Of a stretch of 64,000 bases of DNA, positions 17,715 to 25,249 are shown piece by piece (the stretch's first letter is position 1; each line of letters starts with the position of its first letter). Source of the DNA: Planctomycetota bacterium (lineage in GTDB: Bacteria; Planctomycetota; UBA8742; UBA2392); assembly GCA_020848275.1 (NCBI GenBank), contig JADLAK010000018.1:26685-90684 (forward strand), in the 5' to 3' direction. Below the pieces are notes generated by a model that was not told the DNA's origin, searched no databases, and saw only the letters and a program-made list of their open reading frames with translations. Made by a program: the position numbers and the translations under genes.

Positions 17715-19181
17715 CTACTTCTCCAGTTGCCAGCGCAGCAGCGGGGCGGATTTGCCGGTAGTCCAAGGCGCGTAGAGGTTGCCTTCGCAAAGGTGCAGCG
17801 ACACCGGCGACGTGCTTCCATTTTCGCCGCCGGGGCCCGACAGCGGCGTGATCGCCAGGTTTTCGTCAACCAGCACGCAATGCACGCTGATGTCCGTCCA
17901 GGTTGCGGCGGCGCGTTTGCCGTCCGATACGAAGCTCAGGCAGTCGCGGTCGAGGTCGCGGTCGCACTCGAGCACGCGCGTCAGCACGCCGTCCTTGAGC
18001 GCGCCGAGCGCCACGCGTTTGCCGACGAAACATTCGACCAGCACCACGTCGGCGAATTTCACGCCATCGCACCACTTCACTTCGTGCGGCGAGAATCCTT
18101 TTTCAAACGCGATCTCGACCAGCGCGTCGCCCTTGAGGATGAAATGGCGCGTGCCGGCCTTGAGCATGTAACTGACGATGAAGCCGTGCGCGTCGCAAGT
18201 GACGATGTTCGCGGCGGCCTCGACGGGCGGCGCCTTGATCTCGACCGCCTTGACGCCGTCGAGCCTGAAGAAACGCGCGCCGTAACCTTTTTCGCCGTAG
18301 CTGAAAACCGGCAGGATGATTTGCTCGGCCGCGCCGTTGTGCACGGCCATGGCGTAGGCCCAGGTGCCGTCGAAAATTTCACCCGCGCCGTCGGTGATCC
18401 ACCTGGAGACGCCGTCTTTGATGATCCACGAGCGGCACTTCTTTCCCGGCTCGCCGCAACTGCAGATCAGCCCGCTGCGGAAGTCATTGAACAGCACCTC
18501 GCCCGACGCGAAGTCGCTTTGCGGCGGCGTTGTGACGGGTTTGATGAACGCGCCATTGATCAAAAGTAATCGTTGGTGGCCGGGGGGAGGCTCAAGGCGA
18601 ATTCTTCCGCCGGGGTCACATGAAAGCAGGCTGCTGTTCGGCAGTGCGTCGGTGAGTGGTTTCAACGCAGCGCCGGTAAGCAGGTACGGCGTTTCGGTCT
18701 TTTCGCCGGAGCCAAGCATGGCGACAATTTCGCCGGTGCTGGAACGCAGCCATTGCCCGCGCATTCGCGGCGACAAGGGCTTGCCGGCGGCGTCGCGCAG
18801 CGCCTGGGCTTTGTTGGCATCGACGCGGATGAACGCGCCGGGTTTCTCGGACGCGTCGCTGAGCCGGAAAATCGCGGGCTCGCCGGGCAGCACGCACTCG
18901 ATAACCTTGGCTTCGACCGCGGCGTTGCCCGCGCCGGTCACGCGCTGCGCGCTGTCGCCGTCAATCAACCAAAGGCTGAATCCCGCGCGGCCCAGCACCG
19001 TGGCGAGCGTTTTATCGCCGTGGGCCGTGAACGTCGCGTGCGGCGAGATCAGCGGTTTGGCGACGTCGGGCGACTCGAGCCCCGGCAGTTTTACCGCCGC
19101 GCCCGTGGTCGACGGGCCGGCCCACGCCGCGCTGCTTGCGGCGAACAAACAAAGCAACGCGAGGACAGGCCACGTTTTCAT
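17715..19181 (-). CDS. Secreted protein, probable beta-propeller, unknown function
   Basis: The 488-aa product starts MKTWPVLALLCLFAASSAAWA, a Sec signal peptide. The rest is beta-rich with repeating ~50-residue blocks of the type hydrophobic strand, Asp/Gly turn, strand, which suggests a propeller. Several cysteines (CSCGEPGKKC, CDAHG, WCDG, ECDRD) suggest disulfides. No catalytic motif is seen. ATG at 19181 is set by the signal peptide; the track ORF extends 194 codons upstream in shadow. It lies between two other secreted proteins on the same strand. Confidence 0.7.
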   Translation of the reverse strand: MKTWPVLALLCLFAASSAAWAGPSTTGAAVKLPGLESPDVAKPLISPHATFTAHGDKTLATVLGRAGFSLWLIDGDSAQRVTGAGNAAVEAKVIECVLPGEPAIFRLSDASEKPGAFIRVDANKAQALRDAAGKPLSPRMRGQWLRSSTGEIVAMLGSGEKTETPYLLTGAALKPLTDALPNSSLLSCDPGGRIRLEPPPGHQRLLLINGAFIKPVTTPPQSDFASGEVLFNDFRSGLICSCGEPGKKCRSWIIKDGVSRWITDGAGEIFDGTWAYAMAVHNGAAEQIILPVFSYGEKGYGARFFRLDGVKAVEIKAPPVEAAANIVTCDAHGFIVSYMLKAGTRHFILKGDALVEIAFEKGFSPHEVKWCDGVKFADVVLVECFVGKRVALGALKDGVLTRVLECDRDLDRDCLSFVSDGKRAAATWTDISVHCVLVDENLAITPLSGPGGENGSTSPVSLHLCEGNLYAPWTTGKSAPLLRWQLEK

Positions 19182-19221
19182 GCGTTGAGGTAATAACGGC
19201 GCGCAGCGATTTCGGCCCGGA

Positions 19222-21312
19222 CTATTTGCCCGCAACGCGCTTGCGGCGGGCGACCAAAACAAGCGCAAGCACGGGCAGAAGCGGCCACAACGCGGTCTGC
19301 TTCGTACTGCAACCGCCGCCATCGCCGCCGCCGCCGGGGGGCGCGGGGGCAATCGGTGGTGCGACGGCTGCGTTGACCGTGAGCGTCGCCGCCGCGCTGG
19401 TATCGCTGCCGTTGGCGTTGGTGACGACGCAACGGAAGTTGTCGCCGTCGTCGGCGAGCGTCGTGTTGGCCAGCGTATAATTCGCGCTCGTGGCGCCGCT
19501 GATGTCCGCGCCGTTGCGCTGCCATTGGTAGCCCAGCGGTCCCGGGCCCGTTGCGCTGACGTTGAAGTGCGCGTCGTCGCCCTCGGTGACGGTTTCGTCG
19601 TCAGGATCGTTGGTGATGGTCGGCGCGGCGCTGGGCACATTGACGGTCTCGAATACGCCTGTGCCGAGGTTGTAGTAGCTGCCGCTGCCGGAGACCTGAA
19701 GCCGCACCGGCCGCACCATGTAGAAGTTGTCGCCCGCAAGCGGCGACGTGTCGGTGTAGGCAAGGCCGGCGATTGGCGACGGCGTCAGCAGCGTAAACGG
19801 CCCCTGCGCGTCGTCGGATCTATAAATGTAGTAGCCGCTCGCGTCGACCGATGCCGCCCAGTCGAGGTCTACCTCGCCCGCGGTGTGCGCACCCGACAGG
19901 GCCGAAACCGGCGCGACAATGTGCATGCGCAGCGTTGGGTCGCCCATCAGGCCCATGTGCGAGCCGCGCGTGCCGCTTGAACTCGTGATCGGCGAAGGGT
20001 CGTTCATGGAGTATCGCGTGCTGTAGCCGATGGTTTCGCCCAGCGCCATCGGCCAGAACGACCACGAGGGCCGCCCGGCCCACGCGCACGTGAGCGTCCA
20101 GCCCGAGCACAGCGAGGCGCGCATGAAGTTGTTCTGGCTGTCCCAGTCGCCGTGGTAACTGCCAAACAGCATCGTGAAAATGTTGCGGTTGTCGCTGGTG
20201 TTGAAGGTGGTGGTGCTGCCCACGCCGCCCGCGCTGGTGTACGTGCCGCCGCCGCAACCGTAGCTCCATAGATAACCCGGCCCGGCGGCGTTTTGCGTGG
20301 TGAAGTAATCGTCGGCGGTGACGTTTGCGGCGCCGAACATCGGCGCGAAGTTGCGCCAGCCGCTGGAAGCGAACGCCTCGGGGTAACTGCCGTAGGCGAA
20401 GTTGTCGTCAATGACGGCGCGCTCCTGGCAGACGTTGGTCTTGACGCGGAACAAGTGGTTCTTCGCAAGGTAGTCCTGCGTCAGGTCGATTTCGGCGCCC
20501 GCAAATGCCGGCATGTTGGAGAGGTCAACGCGGCCTACGCAAAGTTCGAGATCGCCGGGAAAACTGCTCTGGTCGAATTTGCCGTCGCCGGGGATGTTGT
20601 GGTTCTCGGTGCGCGCGGCTGTCGCGTTATTTACGCTGGTGTCGGTCCAGGCCCCGTCGATGTCGCCGTAGTAACCGTCGCAGGGCCAGGCGCCCGCGTG
20701 GTCCGGGTGGCCGTCGCGCGCGATGTTGCCCGAATACGGCACGGGCACGTGGCCCAGCAGGATCAAGGTGTTCACGTTGGAGGGATCGGCGTTGTAATCG
20801 GCGACGACCAGGGCCTTGACCGACGCGACGGAATCGCCCGTGGACACATCGTGGCGGATGACCCGCCAGCCGTCGGCGACGAGGTCGAGTTCAAATGTTT
20901 GCAGCTCGCCGGCAAGCGCCGCGGCAACGTTGGAGGCTGCGACGAGGATGACCGTGCCGCGAGAGTGCAGCGCGGGAACCTCGATGCCTGCGCGGCAGAA
21001 GCCGCGGCCGCCGGGCGTGCCCGACTTGTCGAAACGATATTCGTAGGCCGTGGCGACTGCGACTGTGGTGTCCGTCCAGCCTGTATCGGCGCCCGCAAGT
21101 GTCGCGATCGAAGCGCCCCAACTCGAGGCGCCGGCAGCCCGCCGATACACGGTGTAGCCTGTGGCCCCGGCGTCAACGGGCCATGTGAAGGCGATCTGCG
21201 GCGGCGCGGCCTGGACGGTGCAACTGACCTCGACGGCTGTCTGCCGCGTCTGCGCGTGCAGTGCTGCGGCGAGAATTGTGGTGACCAACGCTATTGCCAG
21301 TGCCCGGCCCAT
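19222..21312 (-). CDS. Secreted multidomain protein (Fn3, C25-peptidase-like, Ig) with Cys-Ser C-terminal sorting tail
   Basis: The 696-aa product has a signal peptide (MGRALAIALVTTILAAALHA). A fibronectin-III domain follows (about 25-110). A ~330-residue region resembles peptidase family C25: LILLGHVPVPYSG, DGYYGD, then SYHGDW and a Cys pair LCSGWTLTC. After that come a second Fn3 (about 455-540) and an Ig-like domain (about 565-650; YQWQRNGADI). The tail is GGGGDGGGCSTKQTALW, then hydrophobic PLLPVLALVLVA and RRKR. It is likely exported and anchored or released through C-terminal processing. Protease activity is only a suggestion because the His/Cys pair cannot be confirmed. Confidence 0.7.
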   Translation of the reverse strand: MGRALAIALVTTILAAALHAQTRQTAVEVSCTVQAAPPQIAFTWPVDAGATGYTVYRRAAGASSWGASIATLAGADTGWTDTTVAVATAYEYRFDKSGTPGGRGFCRAGIEVPALHSRGTVILVAASNVAAALAGELQTFELDLVADGWRVIRHDVSTGDSVASVKALVVADYNADPSNVNTLILLGHVPVPYSGNIARDGHPDHAGAWPCDGYYGDIDGAWTDTSVNNATAARTENHNIPGDGKFDQSSFPGDLELCVGRVDLSNMPAFAGAEIDLTQDYLAKNHLFRVKTNVCQERAVIDDNFAYGSYPEAFASSGWRNFAPMFGAANVTADDYFTTQNAAGPGYLWSYGCGGGTYTSAGGVGSTTTFNTSDNRNIFTMLFGSYHGDWDSQNNFMRASLCSGWTLTCAWAGRPSWSFWPMALGETIGYSTRYSMNDPSPITSSSGTRGSHMGLMGDPTLRMHIVAPVSALSGAHTAGEVDLDWAASVDASGYYIYRSDDAQGPFTLLTPSPIAGLAYTDTSPLAGDNFYMVRPVRLQVSGSGSYYNLGTGVFETVNVPSAAPTITNDPDDETVTEGDDAHFNVSATGPGPLGYQWQRNGADISGATSANYTLANTTLADDGDNFRCVVTNANGSDTSAAATLTVNAAVAPPIAPAPPGGGGDGGGCSTKQTALWPLLPVLALVLVARRKRVAGK

Positions 21313-21670
21313 GTTTGCCCCCGCAAAGCAGTCCCGAGAGTGTAACACCGGCGGGGTCTTGGAAAGTGGCCAGGTACGATTTGCGTTGCACGTCGGCGGC
21401 GATTTCCCCGATCAGCGCCAATCCGTCGTCTGATGGTTCGAACCGGCAAACGAGGTCGATGACGACGCGTTTGCCGACGGCCTGGTGATAGATCTCCGGG
21501 AGCCGCCCCGTCAGCGTGACGCGGACGTACATCTGGATTTTGTCTTTCAGCGCCAGCGCATGGTACGCGAAGTCATCCCACTCAAGGTAATCGGTGATCG
21601 TGAGGATGAGGAGGCCGGTGGCGAACTCCACGCCGATCATGTCGAAGATGTCGTTCTGTTCGACGGACAT
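21173..21670 (-). CDS. DUF6572-like protein with a 140-base overlap into the next gene
   Basis: The first ~115 residues (MSVEQNDIFDMIGVEF, TITDYLEWDD, HALALKDKIQMYV) match a small family in which a D-x-I-G start and a W-x-x-x-x-x-H-x-x-x-L-x-x-K-I segment are conserved. I recall it as DUF6572. The last ~45 residues are Arg/His/Gly-rich and coincide with the signal-peptide region of the next gene in another frame. They look like read-through of a lost stop codon. Function unknown. It follows the HigBA pair on the same strand. Confidence 0.6.
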   Translation of the reverse strand: MSVEQNDIFDMIGVEFATGLLILTITDYLEWDDFAYHALALKDKIQMYVRVTLTGRLPEIYHQAVGKRVVIDLVCRFEPSDDGLALIGEIAADVQRKSYLATFQDPAGVTLSGLLCGGKHGPGTGNSVGHHNSRRSTARADAADSRRGQLHRPGRAAADRLHMAR

Positions 21671-21693
21671 AGTTTCTATCGCGCTGCCTCTGG

Positions 21694-22023
21694 TCAGGCT
21701 GCCTTGGCGCGTTTGCGAATTTTGCGGGCGGCATCTACAGCGGGTTCAAAAGTGAGATGCACGCGCGCGTTCAGGGCTTTTGCCACCCGGCGTAACATAC
21801 TGAGGGAGTGTCCTTCGTATCCCGGCGATTCAAGGCGACTAACCTGTTGCTGGGAGGTCTTGAGAAGCTTCGCAAGCTGCTTCTGTGAAAGTCCGGCTTT
21901 GTTGCGCAGCGCGGCGATTTGCAGGGAAACATCCCATGCTTCCCCGGCTGCGTCAAAACGGGCCGCGAACTCGGGATCCTCTAGATGTTCCTCCAGGTAC
22001 CGGTCAAAGTTTGTCTTGATCAT
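21694..22023 (-). CDS. HigA-type antitoxin with XRE helix-turn-helix
   Basis: The 109-aa product has an N-terminal acidic segment (YLEEHLEDPEFAARFD). An XRE DNA-binding domain follows (AALRNKAGLSQKQLAKLLKTSQQQVSRLE), then a short beta segment. Its ATG overlaps the TGA of the upstream toxin gene by four bases, the usual toxin-first order of HigBA. By family it binds the toxin and represses the operon. Confidence 0.88.
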   Translation of the reverse strand: MIKTNFDRYLEEHLEDPEFAARFDAAGEAWDVSLQIAALRNKAGLSQKQLAKLLKTSQQQVSRLESPGYEGHSLSMLRRVAKALNARVHLTFEPAVDAARKIRKRAKAA

Positions 22024-22373
22024 GGTGTGTTTCTTTCCACCCAGTCGCGCATGCGATCTCGTGCGGCTTCGTGGTCATGTGCCGCGATAGCTTGCCCTTT
22101 GTTGCGGATGCCATGCACGAGGATGATCCGCTTGCCCCTGGTGAAGAACCAGAGAACACGAGTGTTCAACTTTCCCACGTGTCGAAGTTCAAAAAGGCCC
22201 TTTCCAATCGCTTTGGACAACGGCTCCCGGTGATAAGTGCGGTTCCTTAACTTGGCCAATCCCGCGACCACCGCGGCAAAGTCACCGGGGTCCGATGCGC
22301 TTAGGGCGTCCAAAAATTCCTGAACGGGACATCGCCCCGACGCCGATATGTAAAATTCTATGGAAAAGTCCAT
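22020..22373 (-). CDS. HigB-type toxin (phage Gp49-like, RelE superfamily)
   Basis: The 117-aa product carries the Gp49-like signature: FSIEFYISASGRCPVQEFLDAL at the start, then GLFELRHVGKLNTRVLWFFTRGKRIILVHGIRNKGQ, with the R-x-L-x-F and H-G-x-x-K segments. Family members are ribosome-dependent mRNA interferases. It is complete and of normal length. It is the first gene of the pair, and the antitoxin follows with ATGA overlap. Confidence 0.88.
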   Translation of the reverse strand: MDFSIEFYISASGRCPVQEFLDALSASDPGDFAAVVAGLAKLRNRTYHREPLSKAIGKGLFELRHVGKLNTRVLWFFTRGKRIILVHGIRNKGQAIAAHDHEAARDRMRDWVERNTP

Positions 22374-22403
22374 CGGTGTGCCACATCAATATTGATGTAA
22401 GAC

Positions 22404-23765
22404 CTATTTCGCCACGTTGACGGGTTTGCCCGAGAGAAGGTCCAGCGCCGCAACAACGAACCGGTCCTCGGCCCTGAACGCGCGGCGTTCGGCGTCGGTT
22501 TCGAGCAGGTCTTCCGAGTTGATGCGCAGGCGCTGCAGGTTGAACTTTTCGTAGATCAGGTCGGCTTCGGCCTTGTCGCGGTAGTTGATTTCGATGTGCG
22601 GCGCGATGCCCCCGCGCTCGCCGTTGACGCCGTTCTGGACTTTGCGGCCAAGGGGCGTGAAGTACTGCGTGGTGGTGATGTTCATCGAATAGGTCGGGTC
22701 GGTCTTGAGGCTGATCACGGCCTGCACGAGGCCCTTGCCAAACGTGCGTTCGCCGATCACGACCGCGCGGCCCATGTCTTTCAGCGCGCCGGTGACGATT
22801 TCCGTGGCGCTGGCCGAGCTGCGGTCGACCAGCAGCACCAGCGGCAGTTGCGTGATCGCGCTTTCGTCGCGCGTGCGGTACTCCTTGTCGTCCTTGTGGT
22901 TCTCCGGCCGCGTGCTGCGCGTGAAGGTGATCAGCTTGTCTCTTTGCGCGATCAGCGAATCGACCAGCTCGACGGCGACCTCCACCTTGCCGCCGCCGTT
23001 GCCGCGCATATCGACGATCAGCCCCTCGGCGCCCTGCGACGTCAGCGTGGCGACCGCCTCGACAAACAACTTCTTGTAGGTGTTGCTATTGAAATCGGAG
23101 ATGCGCAGGTAGCCGAACTTGCGCCCGTCGCGCGTTTCAATGTGCACATCGTGCACGCTGTAGCTCGTGATCTCGCCGCGCTTGATCAGGATGTCCACGC
23201 GCTGGGCTTTTTCGTCGCGGCCGTTGGCGCCGCCGCCGCCGCGCAGGACTGTCAGCACCACGCTGGTGTCCGGCAGTTCGTTGCGGATGCGCTTGTGGAT
23301 TTCATCGGCGGGGCGGCCGAGGCACGAATAGCCGTCGACGGCGATCACGACGTCGCGCACCATCATGCCCGCGCGCTCGGCGGGGCCGTCGCGGTTGAGG
23401 CTGCGGATGAACAGGCTGCCGTCGGGGTTGTTGCGCAGCGTCGCGCCGATGCCGTAGAAACTTCCCTTGAGCTGCATTTCCTGCTCGCGCGCCTCCAGAG
23501 GCGGATTCACACGCGTGTACTTGTCGCCCAGGGCTTCCGCGGCGCCGACCAGCGCGCCGTTGCCGATCTTGAGGGGTTCCGCGTCGCCGTCCCAGCGCGT
23601 CATCAGGTTGTCGCGTACTTCCATATACAGCGCGATTTCCTTGTCGAGGCCTTCGCGTTTTGCGGCGTCGGCCTGCGCCGGCTGGCCGAAGAAATGCAGC
23701 ACAAGCACGCCGCCGATGACGATTACCGGCAGAAACGCGAAAGTGAGGAGGAAGTAACGATTCAT
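22404..23765 (-). CDS. S41-family C-terminal processing peptidase (CtpA-type)
   Basis: The 453-aa product has one N-terminal membrane anchor (about 5-25). A PDZ domain follows (about 90-175; FYGIGATLRNNPDGSLFI, GPAERAGMMVRDVVIAVDG). The S41 catalytic core comes next (about 195-420), with nucleophile Ser in DRSSASATEIVTGAL and general-base Lys in GERTFGKGLVQ. It should degrade or trim periplasmic proteins from their C-termini. A family 5 palindrome separates it from the rhomboid-like gene. Confidence 0.95.
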   Translation of the reverse strand: MNRYFLLTFAFLPVIVIGGVLVLHFFGQPAQADAAKREGLDKEIALYMEVRDNLMTRWDGDAEPLKIGNGALVGAAEALGDKYTRVNPPLEAREQEMQLKGSFYGIGATLRNNPDGSLFIRSLNRDGPAERAGMMVRDVVIAVDGYSCLGRPADEIHKRIRNELPDTSVVLTVLRGGGGANGRDEKAQRVDILIKRGEITSYSVHDVHIETRDGRKFGYLRISDFNSNTYKKLFVEAVATLTSQGAEGLIVDMRGNGGGKVEVAVELVDSLIAQRDKLITFTRSTRPENHKDDKEYRTRDESAITQLPLVLLVDRSSASATEIVTGALKDMGRAVVIGERTFGKGLVQAVISLKTDPTYSMNITTTQYFTPLGRKVQNGVNGERGGIAPHIEINYRDKAEADLIYEKFNLQRLRINSEDLLETDAERRAFRAEDRFVVAALDLLSGKPVNVAK

Positions 23766-23822
23766 GGTGACGCGCGGTCCTGCGTAGTCGAACGACTGTG
23801 GATACAGCGGGAGTGCATTCTA

Positions 23823-23900
23823 CGGGTATTAGGTGTTGGGTGTTAGGTGTTAGGAAAGGCAAAACTGCGCCACCCCCAAGACCCAAGACCTAGAACCTAT
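23823..23900. repeat. Intergenic word palindrome, family 5 (GGTGTTGGGTGTTAGG-type)
   Basis: The left arm (23823-23854) is tandem variants of TATTAGGTGTTGGGTGTTAGG. The right arm (23873-23900) is the complementary CCAAGACCCAAGACC and overlaps the stop codon of the rhomboid-like gene. The loop is about 18 bases. It sits between two minus-strand genes. Confidence 0.75.
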
Positions 23901-24895
23901 TTCTTCTTCTTCCCCCGTTCGTCCAGAAACTTCTTTTCCGACTTCGACAGCGCGCCGATGCCCTTTTCGCTGATTTTGGCCAGCAGCGTGTCGACCCTGG
24001 CCCTGTCGCGGTCGTTCGCCTCGCGTTGTTCGCGTTCGTGGCGCGCGTCGTCGCTGCGCTGTTCCAGCGATTGTTTCAGGCTGCGCTCCAGCGGGTCGGC
24101 GTCGGGCTCCATGCCGCTTTGGGTGACGCCGCCGCGCGAAAGTGCGGCGAGAGCGGGCAGGCGATTGCGCTTCTTGAGGTAGATCATGTACGCGGCGCTG
24201 ACGGCAATGGCAAAGACCCCGTGCGTCGGGCTGGTGACGACGCCCTGCGAAACCGCGGCGCTCAGGGTTTGCCAGACCACAAGGACGCAGACTGCGCCGA
24301 TCACGAAGTTGCGCAGCCGCCAGTTGAAAAACGTGCGCGCGTCGGGCGCAAGCCAGATCAGCGACGCGAAAAGCGCCATCAGGCCCGCGTCAGCGCCCAT
24401 GATCAGCACCAACCGCCCTCGAAGGATGAACGGGTCGACGGCGCAGGACGCGACGGCGCCGAGGATGCTCGAGACCACGATCAGGCCGATGAAGCGGCGC
24501 AGGCCGAGGAATTGTTCGACCAGGCGGCCGACGACGTAGACGCCGATCAGCGTGAACACGAACTGGATCAGCGATGGCGCAAGCAGCCAATGCGTGAGCA
24601 GTTTCCAGGGCGCGGGTTTTTCAAAGCCCGGCGCAAAGGGTGCTATGTCTTGCGGCGTCAAGACAAAGATGTCGTGGATCAGGCCGGGTTGGCCGCTGCG
24701 CGCTTCGCCGCCGAGTGACTGCTGAACGGCCATAAAAAAACGCGTGTCGACGTAATCGAGGTGGCCGCCGACGACCGCCGCGGAGAGGTACACGACGCCC
24801 AACGCAATCAGCAGCGCAAACGTGCCGCGCGGAATGCCGCTGGAAAGCTCAATTCCCGGCCTGCTTTGAAAGTAATCGCGATCTTCGTAGCCCAT
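23897..24895 (-). CDS. Rhomboid-family membrane protein lacking the catalytic serine
   Basis: The 332-aa product starts MGYEDRDYF. It has about six transmembrane segments with the rhomboid pattern: LLTHWLLAPSLIQFVFTLIGVYVVG, VEQFLGLRRF, and a later helix with SPTHG. At the catalytic G-x-S-G position it reads MGADAGLMALF, so Ser is replaced by Asp and the site should be inactive. After the membrane core, a charged linker leads to KISEKGIGALSKSEKKFLDE, a small C-terminal helical domain (DUF6576-like) common in planctomycete and bacteroidete rhomboids. A role as pseudoprotease or membrane-protein binder is inferred. I chose ATG 24895 over TTG 24904. Confidence 0.85.
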   Translation of the reverse strand: MGYEDRDYFQSRPGIELSSGIPRGTFALLIALGVVYLSAAVVGGHLDYVDTRFFMAVQQSLGGEARSGQPGLIHDIFVLTPQDIAPFAPGFEKPAPWKLLTHWLLAPSLIQFVFTLIGVYVVGRLVEQFLGLRRFIGLIVVSSILGAVASCAVDPFILRGRLVLIMGADAGLMALFASLIWLAPDARTFFNWRLRNFVIGAVCVLVVWQTLSAAVSQGVVTSPTHGVFAIAVSAAYMIYLKKRNRLPALAALSRGGVTQSGMEPDADPLERSLKQSLEQRSDDARHEREQREANDRDRARVDTLLAKISEKGIGALSKSEKKFLDERGKKKK

Positions 24896-25249
24896 GCGTT
24901 GCAACGTGTATCCTATCAGCCTGTGGAAAAATCGAGCAACGCATTGCGCGTGTTGCCCGATTTATGGGCGGAGTAAATGTGGTGTTAAGGCGTCGCCGAA
25001 CTACCTGGAATTGCACAAAACGTGACGCGCCGGAAATGTCTTAAATCGCGCGGAAGTCGTCGCATCGATGCCATTTTTCCACACACATCCGCGGAACATA
25101 ACTCCTTGTAATATTGCAATCTCTGACAAGAATTTCGTGAAGGTTAGGCACTTTCGCGCATAACGCACAACGCCGGAATGTATCATCAGGATGTCATTTC
25201 TAACCGTCTGTTTACGCGCCGCGTTTTACACCGAGACGAGAGCACCGAC
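24896..25249. other. 354-base divergent intergenic region
   Basis: The region lies between the rhomboid-like gene and the FHA-GAF-HD-GYP gene, which diverge, so it should hold both promoters. It is AT-richer than its surroundings, with TAATATTGCAATCTC near 25110. Possible -35/-10 pairs such as TTGTAA with AGAATT at 17-bp spacing are too weak to call. No palindromic word repeat and no RNA gene are seen. Confidence 0.5.

Noticed and set aside
21428-21450. tRNA T-loop-like GGTTCGAACC
   Set aside because: It lies inside the DUF6572-like coding frame and no acceptor or anticodon stem can be drawn around it.
3463-21670. A single secretion or surface-display gene cluster
   Set aside because: PilC/GspF, the FGE-like protein and the secreted proteins are separated by unrelated metabolic and regulatory genes on both strands, so linkage is not supported.
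25100-25130. Operator dyad ATTGCAAT
   Set aside because: The palindrome is only 8 bases and there is no second copy or linked regulator.
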